NCBI GenBank assembly: GCA_903926465.1
Contig: CAIYJE010000044.1
Span: forward strand, 1-64,000
DNA length: 64,000 nucleotides
Direction: 5' to 3'
DNA from: an uncultured Planctomycetales bacterium
Lineage (GTDB): Bacteria > Planctomycetota > Planctomycetia > Isosphaerales > Isosphaeraceae
Shown: positions 7,782 through 16,942 of the stretch, one piece after another
How positions within the stretch are numbered: position 1 is the first letter of the stretch
How the letters are laid out: each line of letters begins with the position of its first letter
Program-made: the position numbers and the translations under genes
Notes under the pieces: model-generated
Seen by the model: only the letters and a program-made list of their open reading frames with translations
Database searches by the model: none
What the model was told of the DNA's origin: nothing

Positions 7782-10700
7782 ATGAAAACGATTGGCGACC
7801 TTCTGGCCCGTGACCTCGGCCGCAAGATTGAAGAGATTATCCAGGTCGATCAGGCCGACGAGCAGTCTGTCCACGCTGAGATCTCGGAATATGTGGCCAC
7901 CGATAGTATTCGTGAGCAATATCATCACTTGTTGAAAGCAGTAGCAGAAGCACCCGCCGATCCGCATGAAAGTGTTGGTGTCTGGGTCTCTGGTTTCTTC
8001 GGCTCTGGCAAAAGTTCGTTTGCCAAAAACCTTGGCTACGCTTTGCAAAACCGGAGCATACTCGGCAAGAAGTTCGCCGATCTCTTCAAAGCGCAAATTG
8101 GCGATAGCCGGATCAGCGATTTATTAGACCTCATTAACGCCCAGTCGCCTACCGAGGTCATTTTGTTTGAGGTGGCCAAGGAAGCCGATACCCGCAAGGT
8201 CACCCAGCGCATTGCCGAATTGATGTACACCGTCTTACTGCGTGAGCTGGATTACGCCGAAGACTTCGACGTCGCTGAACTGGAGATCGAACTGGAGGCC
8301 GAGGGCAAGCTCCCTGAGTTTATTGCGACCTGTAAGACCGAACTGAAGAAAGACTGGGAGACCGTGCGGGCCGGCGCACAGAAGCTTTCCCGTGCCAGCG
8401 CCATCCTTCACAAGCTTGATCCCAAAACCTATCCATCGGCCGACTCCTGGGCACATGCTCAACGGAACCGAGATGCGGCAATCTCGGTGAGCAAAGTGGT
8501 GGAACGAACCTTTGAGCTTTGGGGCCGGCGGCGGCCAGGCAAGGCGCTTGTCTTCATCATCGACGAAGTGGGCCAGCACGTTGCACGCAGCGGCGACAAG
8601 ATTGAAGACCTGCGGGCAACCATCGAAGAGTTCGGCAAAGTGGGCAAGAACCTGCTCAAGGCCCGCAAGATCTCAGCGCCCTGCTGGATCGTGGTGACGT
8701 CTCAGGAAAAGCTTGACGAAGTTGTGGCAGCTATCGATTCCAAACGGGTCGAGCTCGCCAAGCTCCAAGACCGGTTCCGCCACCGGGTGGACCTGGCCCC
8801 TTCAGATATTCGGGAAGTGGCAACCAAACGCGTGCTGGCCAAGAAGCCCACGGCAGAGAATGTTCTCAAAGACTTATACAAAAAGAACGAAGGCCAGTTG
8901 AATGCGGCCCTGCGCTTGGAGCGAACCACACGCCGGACCGATATCAACGAAGCCGATTTCCTCCACTTCTATCCCTACCCGCCACACTATATCGACCTGT
9001 GCATTGGCATCATGTCTGGCATCCGGCTCCAGCCCGGCGCGCCTCGGCACTATGGCGGCAGTAACCGTACAATTATCAAGCAAGCCTACGAAATGCTTGT
9101 CTCGGATCGTACGGCGTTTGCCAGCAGGCCAATTGGCGCCCTGGTGACCCTGGATAAAGTGTTTGAACTGGTGGAAGGCAACCTCTCCAACGAGAAACGC
9201 AGCGATATTCACCAGATTTCCGAGCGGTTCAAAAGTGACGCCGAAGACAACGGCTGGGCAGTACGGGTTGCCAAGGCGGTTTGCCTGCTGGAATTTATTC
9301 GTGACCTGCCGCGCACCGAGGCCAACCTGGCTGCCGTGCTTGTGGATGAAGTGGGCAAGGCCACGCCTGCATCTGAGGTCGAGGCCGCCGTCAAACGGCT
9401 GGAGAAAGCCAAGTTCATCCGCAATACCGAGGAAGGCTGGAAGCTCCAGAGTGCCCAGGAGAAGAACTGGACCAACGAGCGCAGTGGACACCTTGACCCC
9501 AGACCCCGCGAGCGGAACGAGCTTACGCGTTCGGCACTGGAACAGATCTTCGATGAACCCGAGTTCAAGACCTACCGCTACCAGAACCGCTCGTTCCGGA
9601 TCGCCATCAGTGTTGATGGCTCTAGCATGGGCGACGAAGGTGAGTTGCCGCTCTCGCTCTCCATCGCAGACGACGACTCGGAACTGGCAAGGCGGATCGA
9701 AGAGATCCGGACCGAGAGCCAGCAGAAGTCGCATGAGACGGACCTTTACTGGCTGTTCGCCCTCACGCCCGAGATTGATGAACTTGTCAAGCAGCTTCAT
9801 GCCTCGCGCAAGATGGTGGACAAGTACAACCAGCTCAGTGCCCAGCAAAAGATCAGCCCGGATGAAGCGACCTGCCTCCAGGACGAACGGAACGCGAAAA
9901 ACGGCTTCGAGAACCGGTTGCGAGACAAACTCACCGAAGCCATGGAACGTGGCACCGGCATGTTCCGTGGCGTTCAAAAAGATGCCTCGGCGCTTGGCAA
10001 GTCCCTGAGCGAGATCCTCAAGAAGCTCTTCGGCCAGGCCATGCCCGACCTGTACCCCAAGCTGCAAATGGGCTCTCGCCCCCTCAAGGGGGATGAGGCG
10101 GAACAGATCCTGAAAGCGGCCGACCTGAAAGCGTTGCCCACCGTCTTCTATGTGGGTGACCACGGACTGGGGTTGGTCATCAAGGATGGCCCCAAGAATA
10201 CCATCTGCACTACCGCCGAAGTTGCCAAGGAAGTGCTGGACTACCTCAAAAGCGAGCACAGCTACGGCAATAAAGAAAGCCGCATGGGCAAGGCGCTTGA
10301 GAGACGGTTCGGAGGCACCCCGTACGGCTGGGAGCGAGACATGCTCCGCCTGATCCTGGCCACGCTCTTCAGGGCCGGCGAGATCGAGGTCACCCACCAA
10401 GGGAACCGTTTCCACAGCTATCAGGACCCGGCCTCACGCGCACCGTTCATCAATAACCCGGCCTTCAAGTCGACGCTGTTTTCGCCCAGACAATCGGTGG
10501 GCCTGAAAACACTCACGCAGGCCGTGCAGCAGCTCGAAGACCTGACCGGCGAGGAGGTCGATGTTGAGGAAGGAGCGATCGCCGCGTCATTCAAGAAAGT
10601 GGCCGCCGAAGAGCTTGAAAAGCTGTACTCATTGAAAGCCACCGCCGAGGCGCAAAAGCTGCCTGTCCTCGACATGCTCTCTGAGTATCAGCAAACGCTG

Positions 10701-11447
10701 GCCGGCATCCAATCGTCTGCATCCGACGACTGCGTACGCATTCTGACCGAAAATGGCGAAGAGTTCGGTGACACCCGCGACAAGGTCCGCAAGCTACGTG
10801 AAACCCTCGACTCCGACGCCATTGATCTATTGAGACAGGCCAGGCAAGCAACCGACCAGGTCTGGCAGCGTCTCTCGGCGCACGGTTCTTCGCCGGAACT
10901 CGAAGCGACGGTCCACAACCTCAAAGCACTACTGGCGTCTGAGCAATTCCTGGATTCCTGGAAGGAGATCACCGGCCAGACCAGGGAGGTGATGGAGGCT
11001 TACCGTTCCGCCTACACCGATCTCTTTAATCGACGCAAGCAGGCCTATGAGTCTGCGCTCGAGGAGATCAAGAACCGGAAGGAATGGGCACCGCTGGATT
11101 CAGGCAATCCCGGGATGGCCTCGTCGCTGCTGTCTTCGTTACAGGCACGGGTCGGCTGCGATGACGATCTGGAAGCTGTCACGCAAGGCAGCTCGCTCGG
11201 CAAGTCCAGCCTGACCGAGATGGAGTCTGACCTGGCTGCCGTGAACGGCCTGAAATCCTCGGTCTTGATCAAGTTGCAAGAGCTCTCCATCGGGACCGAA
11301 AAGAAGGCCCCCGTGCGGAAGGTCCGGGTCTCTGAGTATTTCAATCGGCCGATCCAGACTCAGGAAGAACTCGACAAGGCGCTCGATCTGATTCGAGATT
11401 CACTTCAAAAGTGCATCGACGAAGGTGCCATCATCATTCTGGAGTAA
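7782..11447 (+). CDS. brxC: BREX P-loop ATPase BrxC
   Basis: A 1221-residue AAA-type ATPase, the usual length for BrxC. Walker A is GFFGSGKSS (residues 71-79) and Walker B is FIIDEVGQ near residue 260. After the ATPase part come long helical and coiled-coil regions; the residues 'LYWLFALTPEIDELVKQL' and later sections match the general BrxC plan. BrxC is needed for both modification and phage exclusion in type 1 BREX and likely drives assembly or movement of the complex on DNA. The gene uses ATG with a GGGA-type ribosome site and is GC-rich like its neighbours, unlike the gene that follows. Confidence 0.95.
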   Translation: MKTIGDLLARDLGRKIEEIIQVDQADEQSVHAEISEYVATDSIREQYHHLLKAVAEAPADPHESVGVWVSGFFGSGKSSFAKNLGYALQNRSILGKKFADLFKAQIGDSRISDLLDLINAQSPTEVILFEVAKEADTRKVTQRIAELMYTVLLRELDYAEDFDVAELEIELEAEGKLPEFIATCKTELKKDWETVRAGAQKLSRASAILHKLDPKTYPSADSWAHAQRNRDAAISVSKVVERTFELWGRRRPGKALVFIIDEVGQHVARSGDKIEDLRATIEEFGKVGKNLLKARKISAPCWIVVTSQEKLDEVVAAIDSKRVELAKLQDRFRHRVDLAPSDIREVATKRVLAKKPTAENVLKDLYKKNEGQLNAALRLERTTRRTDINEADFLHFYPYPPHYIDLCIGIMSGIRLQPGAPRHYGGSNRTIIKQAYEMLVSDRTAFASRPIGALVTLDKVFELVEGNLSNEKRSDIHQISERFKSDAEDNGWAVRVAKAVCLLEFIRDLPRTEANLAAVLVDEVGKATPASEVEAAVKRLEKAKFIRNTEEGWKLQSAQEKNWTNERSGHLDPRPRERNELTRSALEQIFDEPEFKTYRYQNRSFRIAISVDGSSMGDEGELPLSLSIADDDSELARRIEEIRTESQQKSHETDLYWLFALTPEIDELVKQLHASRKMVDKYNQLSAQQKISPDEATCLQDERNAKNGFENRLRDKLTEAMERGTGMFRGVQKDASALGKSLSEILKKLFGQAMPDLYPKLQMGSRPLKGDEAEQILKAADLKALPTVFYVGDHGLGLVIKDGPKNTICTTAEVAKEVLDYLKSEHSYGNKESRMGKALERRFGGTPYGWERDMLRLILATLFRAGEIEVTHQGNRFHSYQDPASRAPFINNPAFKSTLFSPRQSVGLKTLTQAVQQLEDLTGEEVDVEEGAIAASFKKVAAEELEKLYSLKATAEAQKLPVLDMLSEYQQTLAGIQSSASDDCVRILTENGEEFGDTRDKVRKLRETLDSDAIDLLRQARQATDQVWQRLSAHGSSPELEATVHNLKALLASEQFLDSWKEITGQTREVMEAYRSAYTDLFNRRKQAYESALEEIKNRKEWAPLDSGNPGMASSLLSSLQARVGCDDDLEAVTQGSSLGKSSLTEMESDLAAVNGLKSSVLIKLQELSIGTEKKAPVRKVRVSEYFNRPIQTQEELDKALDLIRDSLQKCIDEGAIIILE

Positions 11448-11452
11448 GTGCG

Positions 11453-12193
11453 ATGAGCAACAAGACAAATGAGACGATTCAGGTGCCCTGTATCGAATGC
11501 GGAAACAATTACCGGCATCATCAAGTACTTTTTGAATTCAAGAAGACCATCTGTGATCCGGATGATTGCTGGGAGGGGCAAACCGTCCACCAAATTGTTC
11601 AGTGCAATGGCTGTGAGTCTGTAAAGTATAGAGAGTACGACGTCAGCATAGATAACACGGATGAGGAAGGTACCCTTTTACCTTTTAATATAAGTGTATA
11701 CCCGAGTGCTATCGCAACCCCACCTACACGGGCACCATTAGACTTTGGTAATTCCTATGGAACGAGCTCAACCGTACCAGCGCCTGTGGTAAAAATGTAT
11801 CGTGAAACTATATATGCATTGAATTCTAATGCAGTGACCCTGGCCGGTGGTGGTCTTCGAGCGACTGTTGAAGCAGTTTGTCTCGCGCAAGGACTTATAA
11901 ACGGAAACCTCCAAAACAAAATAGATGCGTTGGTTTCTCAAAAACTACTAACTCCCGCGCAAGCAGATTTATTACACGAAGAACGTTATTTAGGAAATGC
12001 GGCGTTGCACGAACTGGCTACACCGGCCAGCCAAGACATCGAGGATGGGTTGCAAATCGTTGAGGGCTTGCTCAATACGATTTATGTTCTACCCGTAAAA
12101 GCAAAGCGCTTACGTGATAGACGTGAAGGGAATAACAAGAAAAAGAAAGTTGCAAAAACCTCCTCTGCGAAACGTAAGACAAAGAAGAGTTAA
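11453..12193 (+). CDS. Zinc-ribbon plus DUF4145 protein inside BREX
   Basis: A 246-residue protein not in the standard BREX set, lying between brxC (5-base gap) and pglX (3-base gap). Cys13, Cys16, Cys51 and Cys54 form a likely zinc ribbon. Residues about 118-215 (ETIYALNSNAVTLAGGGLRA, later LLHEERYLGNAALHELATP) match the DUF4145 domain, which occurs in restriction and other defence proteins with an unknown, perhaps RNA- or nucleotide-related, role. The Lys-rich tail is basic. Parts of the gene are AT-rich (22 G+C in the 60 bases at 11641-11700), suggesting separate acquisition. I start it at the ATG at 11453, eight bases after GGAG. Confidence 0.8.
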   Translation: MSNKTNETIQVPCIECGNNYRHHQVLFEFKKTICDPDDCWEGQTVHQIVQCNGCESVKYREYDVSIDNTDEEGTLLPFNISVYPSAIATPPTRAPLDFGNSYGTSSTVPAPVVKMYRETIYALNSNAVTLAGGGLRATVEAVCLAQGLINGNLQNKIDALVSQKLLTPAQADLLHEERYLGNAALHELATPASQDIEDGLQIVEGLLNTIYVLPVKAKRLRDRREGNNKKKKVAKTSSAKRKTKKS

Positions 12194-12196
12194 GCC

Positions 12197-15100
12197 ATGA
12201 ACCAAGATCTTCGCAACAAGCTCCGGAACGTGGTCACGCAGTGCCGCAGGCTACTGGAAGAGTCGATCTCTCAGGAGCTGGAGGGGAAGTACAACATCTT
12301 CGCGCGGAAGGACCAGGTGACGGCTGATCCTGGTGCCAAGATGAGCCACCTGAGCGAGGAAGAACAAGCATCACGTAAGGACATTCTGGATCACTTCGCG
12401 CACATCAAAGCGCGGGGGTTCAAGCCGAAGGAAGCCCTGGATCAACTGGTGCGGGAAATCGCGTTCACGCATCTGAACCGGCTGTGCGCGTACAAGATGA
12501 TGGAAGCCCGCGAGGTCTATGTGGGCGGGCAGAAGTTTCGTGAGGCGGTCAGTCGGGGCATCAACTCCAACGGCGTGAAGTTCTACCTGGCCGAACACCC
12601 GGAAGATGAGCGGCTCTTCAACACGGGCCAACAGGATGTCGCGTATCGGCATTATTTGGACTGGCTGGGCGGCCAGCTTTCTGATGAGATCGGCGTCTTG
12701 TTCAGCCCCACCGATCCTGCGAACCGGCTGTATCCCAAGCAGAAGACGCTTGATGAGGTGCTAGACCTACTGAACGGCGGGGGAATCAAGGCCGAGGAGA
12801 CAGAGCTGCGCGAGCAGTGGCCCCAGATCTGGGCCCAGGATGAGACCATTGGCTGGGTTTACCAGTACTTCACGCCCAAGGAGCTGCGAGACCAGGCGCG
12901 GAAAGAGAGCCAGGCCCCTCGGAACTCGTATGAGCTGGCGTTTCGCAATCAGTTCTTCACGCCCCGGTATGTGGTGGAGTTCCTGACCGACAACACGCTC
13001 GGGCGCATCTGGTATGAGATGCGCAAGGGAGAGACCCGGCTCAAGGATCAGTGCCGATATATGGTCCGCCGGCCCACCGAGGTGTTCCTGGATAGCGATC
13101 CTGAAGACAAGGAATACAAACCTCAGTTCTGGGAAGCGGTGACTCGGGGAGACTTCACGGCTTTGCCAGAGACGGCCACATGGGACGAGATCAACCATTT
13201 CGCCCTACTCATCGATGGCTACGAAGAATCCGAGCGGCATGGTTTGGGTGATTGCGGCGAATTCGCCAACGCCCGTCTCGCCGCGTTCCGGGAGACCGGC
13301 GAATGGCAAGGGAACGCACTCGAACTTTGGTGCTGCCTCTTCTTCGAGCAACGCCGGTGGCGGCATTTCGGGTATTCCCCAGAAGGAGACGATTTCAAGG
13401 CGATCCTGGCACTCTATCAGGCGCTTCGAGCGGCCCTGAACGAGACGACTGACAGCCTTGGCCAGGACGAACTTCTGAAGCGGCCTGTCTTCATCCCCGT
13501 CCGGCCTCAGAAAGATCCCCGGGAACTCAAGATCCTCGATCCCGCCTGCGGCAGTGGCCACTTCCTGCTCTACTGCTTTGATCTTCTACTCACCATCTAT
13601 GAAGATGCTTGGGAGCAGGGATTGATCGACCGATCCGAGTTCGGCGTGAGAACGGACCCCTCTGTTGTTCCGAGTTCCGTTCGGCTCGATCCCAAAGCTC
13701 GCCCGCGATCAAGCTATTCACAAAAGCTGCTCGATCCCGAAAAGGCTTACGTCGTCGTAACAGATGAGGCCGATTTCGGGGATGGTGTGTCTGCACACCA
13801 GCCATACATTATCGATGAGGGAATACGGTTTCGGGTGCCGTTTCGGCACCGAATTCCGCTGAGACAATTCGATTACGCGCAAGCAATCCAAAGCGGCTGG
13901 TTCTCTACAGAGGTTGGGGAGCGATTTGTCCGCGAAAGCGGTTGTTTTCGCTTCGAGGGCATTCCGATACGCACCGAAGACGAAGCCCACCGTGCATTCT
14001 TACAGGAAGTCCCTCGTCTGATCCTCGCCCATAACCTGCACGGCATTGATATTGACCTGCGGGCCAGCCAGATTGCCGCACTGGCCCTCTGGCTTCGCTG
14101 CCAGCGTGCCTATCAGGAAATGGGGCTCAAGAAAGATCGACCCCGGATCACCCGCTCCAACTTCGTCTGTGCCGAGCCCATGCCGGGCGAAGAGCAGATG
14201 CTCAAGGAGTTTGTGAGCCAGCTTGAACCGAAGGTTCTCGGCCAGGTGGTTGAGGTCGTGTTCGACAAGATGAAGCTAGCCGGCGAGGCCGGTTCACTGC
14301 TCAAGATCGAGGAAGAGATCCGGGATACGCTGGACGATGCCAAGAAGCAATTCGTGAGGGACAGCACACGCGCCAAAGATAAACAGGGCCGCACGTTCCT
14401 GTTTACCCAGGCCGAGATGCGACGAGTGAAAGATGGGCCCGAGCAACTCTCACTGTTTGATCTCTCAGACATCACAGACGAGCAGTTCTTTGAGCAGGCC
14501 GAAGCGAAGGTGATCGAGGCCCTGCGCGCCTATGCTGAGAAAGCGCAGGGCGGGCAACGTCTACAAAAGCGATTGTTTGCGGAAGATGCTGTGCGTGGGT
14601 TTGCTTTTATTGACGTGTGTCAGAAGCGGTATGACGTGGTACTGATGAATCCACCGTTCGGAGAAGCAAGTAAGATCTCCAAATCACTTATAGATCGAGT
14701 GTATCCACGTACTAAGAATGATATTTACGCTGCATTTGTCGAGCTTGGTATCGCAAGACTACTGCTCGGTGGAATCCTCGGAGCCATAACGTCTCGTACG
14801 GGATTCTTTCTTTCTTCATTTCAAAAGTGGCGAGAAGAAGTGCTTTTATATGATGCAAAACCAACCGTGTTCGGCGATCTAGGACACGGTGTTTTAGATA
14901 CGGCGATGGTCGAGACAGCTTTCTACTGCTTGCTCAAACGCTCGGCAACTGTAACAACGAAATTCCTACGGCTATTAGAAGCAGAAGATAAAAAGAAATA
15001 CTTAGAGAAGGCTGTCAAAGCTATAAATCAGTTTAAGCAAATGTCGTATATATTTGAGGTTGATCCGATCTCATTTCGTAAAATCGCCGGGTCACCTTTT

Positions 15101-16942
15101 TCTTATTGGGTTAGCGATCGAGTTCGATCTGTTTTCGAACAGTTGGAATGTCTGGAGTCGAAAGGTCGAGCAGTTAGGCAGGGCTTAATTACAGGGGATG
15201 ATTTTAGATTCATTCGATGCTGGTGGGAAGTGTCGCCGGAAAATACTCTCAGTGCTTTGGATGCGCCATCTTGGCATGGCAAACAGCGAGCATTTCAGGA
15301 TTACTGTCGTAGAGCAACATTCGAGAGAAGGGGCTGGGTTCCGTTCGCGAAGGGTGGAGAATATAGTCCTTTCTACTCTGATTTGCATCTAGTAGTGAAT
15401 TGGTCTAGGGATGGAGCCGAGATTCGAAACATCACGGATGATATTACAGGTAAAAAAGCTTCACGGCCGCAGAACACGGATTTTTATTTTCGTTCAGGTC
15501 TAACTTGGCCACGAAGAACTACTAGCGGAATAAGCATTCGTCCTTTACAGGCAGGCGCAATTTTTTCGGATAAAGGCCCAACTGCATTTACTGGAAATGA
15601 TCTTGCGTTCCTCGGACTCATGCAGTCGCTACCATTTGCTGGATTAGCTTCTCTTAAACTTGCAGCTGCGGATGCAGCAGCTCGTTCGTATGAAGTTGGA
15701 CTAATTCAGGGTATGCCCGTTCCCAAATCTATAGAAAAGCTTGAACATCTAGGTATCGAGGCAATACGAGCAAAGAGATTTGGGAGCATAAATGACGAAA
15801 CGAATCATTACTTCGTGACTGCCTCGCTCTGCCGCCATAGATCAATGTCAGTGGCTGATGCGGTCAGCGAATATGAAGCCGGGCGACTGGAGGCAGAAGA
15901 AATAATCAACAAATGTCAGTTGAATTTGAATCAGATCGCATTCGCGCTATATGGAATCGAGGGTGATGATCGCTTATCATTGCAGCGAAGTGCCGCCGAA
16001 ATAAAAACAGGCGACGATATTGTCGACTCGAATGAAAGTGAGGATAGATCTTCTATTGCCTTGCCCCAGTCCATTCGCCACGCTCAAGAACTCATCTCAT
16101 ACATGGTTGGATGCGTCATGGGGCGATGGGATATTCGTTTTACGACCGGTGAAAAAGATTGCACTTCCCTGCCTGGTCCGTTTGAGCCTTTACCGGTACG
16201 CTCACCAGGAATGCTTCATGTTGGAGTGGAGACGTCACTTGATAAATCATTCAAATCTTACCCTCTTGAGACCGCGATCTCAGGTCTGCTTCCCGATGAC
16301 CCTGATCATCTTAAGGATTTAACACTCCGTATTCGAGATGCGCTCGAGTTTGTTTGGAATGACCGGACTGCAGTCGTAGAGAAAGAATTGTCTGAGATTC
16401 TTGGTGTCGACAATCTAAGAGAGTATTTTCGGAAGCCTGGTCCTGGCGGCTTTTGGGATTGTCATATCAAGAGGTACTCGAAGAGTAGACGCAAAGCCCC
16501 TATTTACTGGCTGCTTCAATCGTCCAAGAAGAACTACGCTCTCTGGCTGTACTATCATCGCCTGGACAAAGACATGCTGTTCAAGGCGCTGGTGAACTAT
16601 GTGGAGCCGAAGATTCGCCTGGAAGAAGAGAAGCTCAAAGCGCTTCTGTCACAGGCACAGTCAGCTGGCAATAGTGGCAAGGAATCGAAACGCCTCGCCA
16701 AGGAGGCGGAGAAGCAGGAAGACTTCCTTTCAGAACTGCGAGATTTTGAAGACAAGCTTCGGCGAGCGGCGAACCTGCACCTTGATCCCGACCTGAACGA
16801 CGGGGTGGTCCTGAACATCGCACCGCTCTGGGAGCTGGTCCCCTGGAAAGAAGCCAAGAAATACTGGGACGAACTGATGGAAGGCCAGTACGAATGGTCG
16901 TCGATCGGGAAGCAACTGCGTGAGAAGGGATTGGTGAAATGA
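12197..16942 (+). CDS. pglX: BREX adenine-specific DNA methyltransferase PglX
   Basis: A 1581-residue N6-adenine methyltransferase that marks host DNA in BREX, longer than the roughly 1200 residues common in type 1. The SAM-binding motif DPACGSG is at residues 448-454 and the catalytic NPPF at 818-821; about 360 residues between them is a large insertion. Residues from about 820 to 1450 are encoded by clearly AT-richer DNA (20 G+C in 15001-15060, against 36 in 12421-12480), which is where the target-recognition domain lies. A charged coiled-coil end with KLRRAANLHLDPDLNDGVVL and APLWELVPW closes the protein, as in other PglX proteins. Its stop overlaps the next start by four bases. Confidence 0.95.
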   Translation: MNQDLRNKLRNVVTQCRRLLEESISQELEGKYNIFARKDQVTADPGAKMSHLSEEEQASRKDILDHFAHIKARGFKPKEALDQLVREIAFTHLNRLCAYKMMEAREVYVGGQKFREAVSRGINSNGVKFYLAEHPEDERLFNTGQQDVAYRHYLDWLGGQLSDEIGVLFSPTDPANRLYPKQKTLDEVLDLLNGGGIKAEETELREQWPQIWAQDETIGWVYQYFTPKELRDQARKESQAPRNSYELAFRNQFFTPRYVVEFLTDNTLGRIWYEMRKGETRLKDQCRYMVRRPTEVFLDSDPEDKEYKPQFWEAVTRGDFTALPETATWDEINHFALLIDGYEESERHGLGDCGEFANARLAAFRETGEWQGNALELWCCLFFEQRRWRHFGYSPEGDDFKAILALYQALRAALNETTDSLGQDELLKRPVFIPVRPQKDPRELKILDPACGSGHFLLYCFDLLLTIYEDAWEQGLIDRSEFGVRTDPSVVPSSVRLDPKARPRSSYSQKLLDPEKAYVVVTDEADFGDGVSAHQPYIIDEGIRFRVPFRHRIPLRQFDYAQAIQSGWFSTEVGERFVRESGCFRFEGIPIRTEDEAHRAFLQEVPRLILAHNLHGIDIDLRASQIAALALWLRCQRAYQEMGLKKDRPRITRSNFVCAEPMPGEEQMLKEFVSQLEPKVLGQVVEVVFDKMKLAGEAGSLLKIEEEIRDTLDDAKKQFVRDSTRAKDKQGRTFLFTQAEMRRVKDGPEQLSLFDLSDITDEQFFEQAEAKVIEALRAYAEKAQGGQRLQKRLFAEDAVRGFAFIDVCQKRYDVVLMNPPFGEASKISKSLIDRVYPRTKNDIYAAFVELGIARLLLGGILGAITSRTGFFLSSFQKWREEVLLYDAKPTVFGDLGHGVLDTAMVETAFYCLLKRSATVTTKFLRLLEAEDKKKYLEKAVKAINQFKQMSYIFEVDPISFRKIAGSPFSYWVSDRVRSVFEQLECLESKGRAVRQGLITGDDFRFIRCWWEVSPENTLSALDAPSWHGKQRAFQDYCRRATFERRGWVPFAKGGEYSPFYSDLHLVVNWSRDGAEIRNITDDITGKKASRPQNTDFYFRSGLTWPRRTTSGISIRPLQAGAIFSDKGPTAFTGNDLAFLGLMQSLPFAGLASLKLAAADAAARSYEVGLIQGMPVPKSIEKLEHLGIEAIRAKRFGSINDETNHYFVTASLCRHRSMSVADAVSEYEAGRLEAEEIINKCQLNLNQIAFALYGIEGDDRLSLQRSAAEIKTGDDIVDSNESEDRSSIALPQSIRHAQELISYMVGCVMGRWDIRFTTGEKDCTSLPGPFEPLPVRSPGMLHVGVETSLDKSFKSYPLETAISGLLPDDPDHLKDLTLRIRDALEFVWNDRTAVVEKELSEILGVDNLREYFRKPGPGGFWDCHIKRYSKSRRKAPIYWLLQSSKKNYALWLYYHRLDKDMLFKALVNYVEPKIRLEEEKLKALLSQAQSAGNSGKESKRLAKEAEKQEDFLSELRDFEDKLRRAANLHLDPDLNDGVVLNIAPLWELVPWKEAKKYWDELMEGQYEWSSIGKQLREKGLVK

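Noticed and set aside
8874-10415. Long minus-strand open frame of 513 codons
   Set aside because: It lies wholly inside brxC on the other strand, has no known domain, and is a shadow caused by GC-rich codon use.
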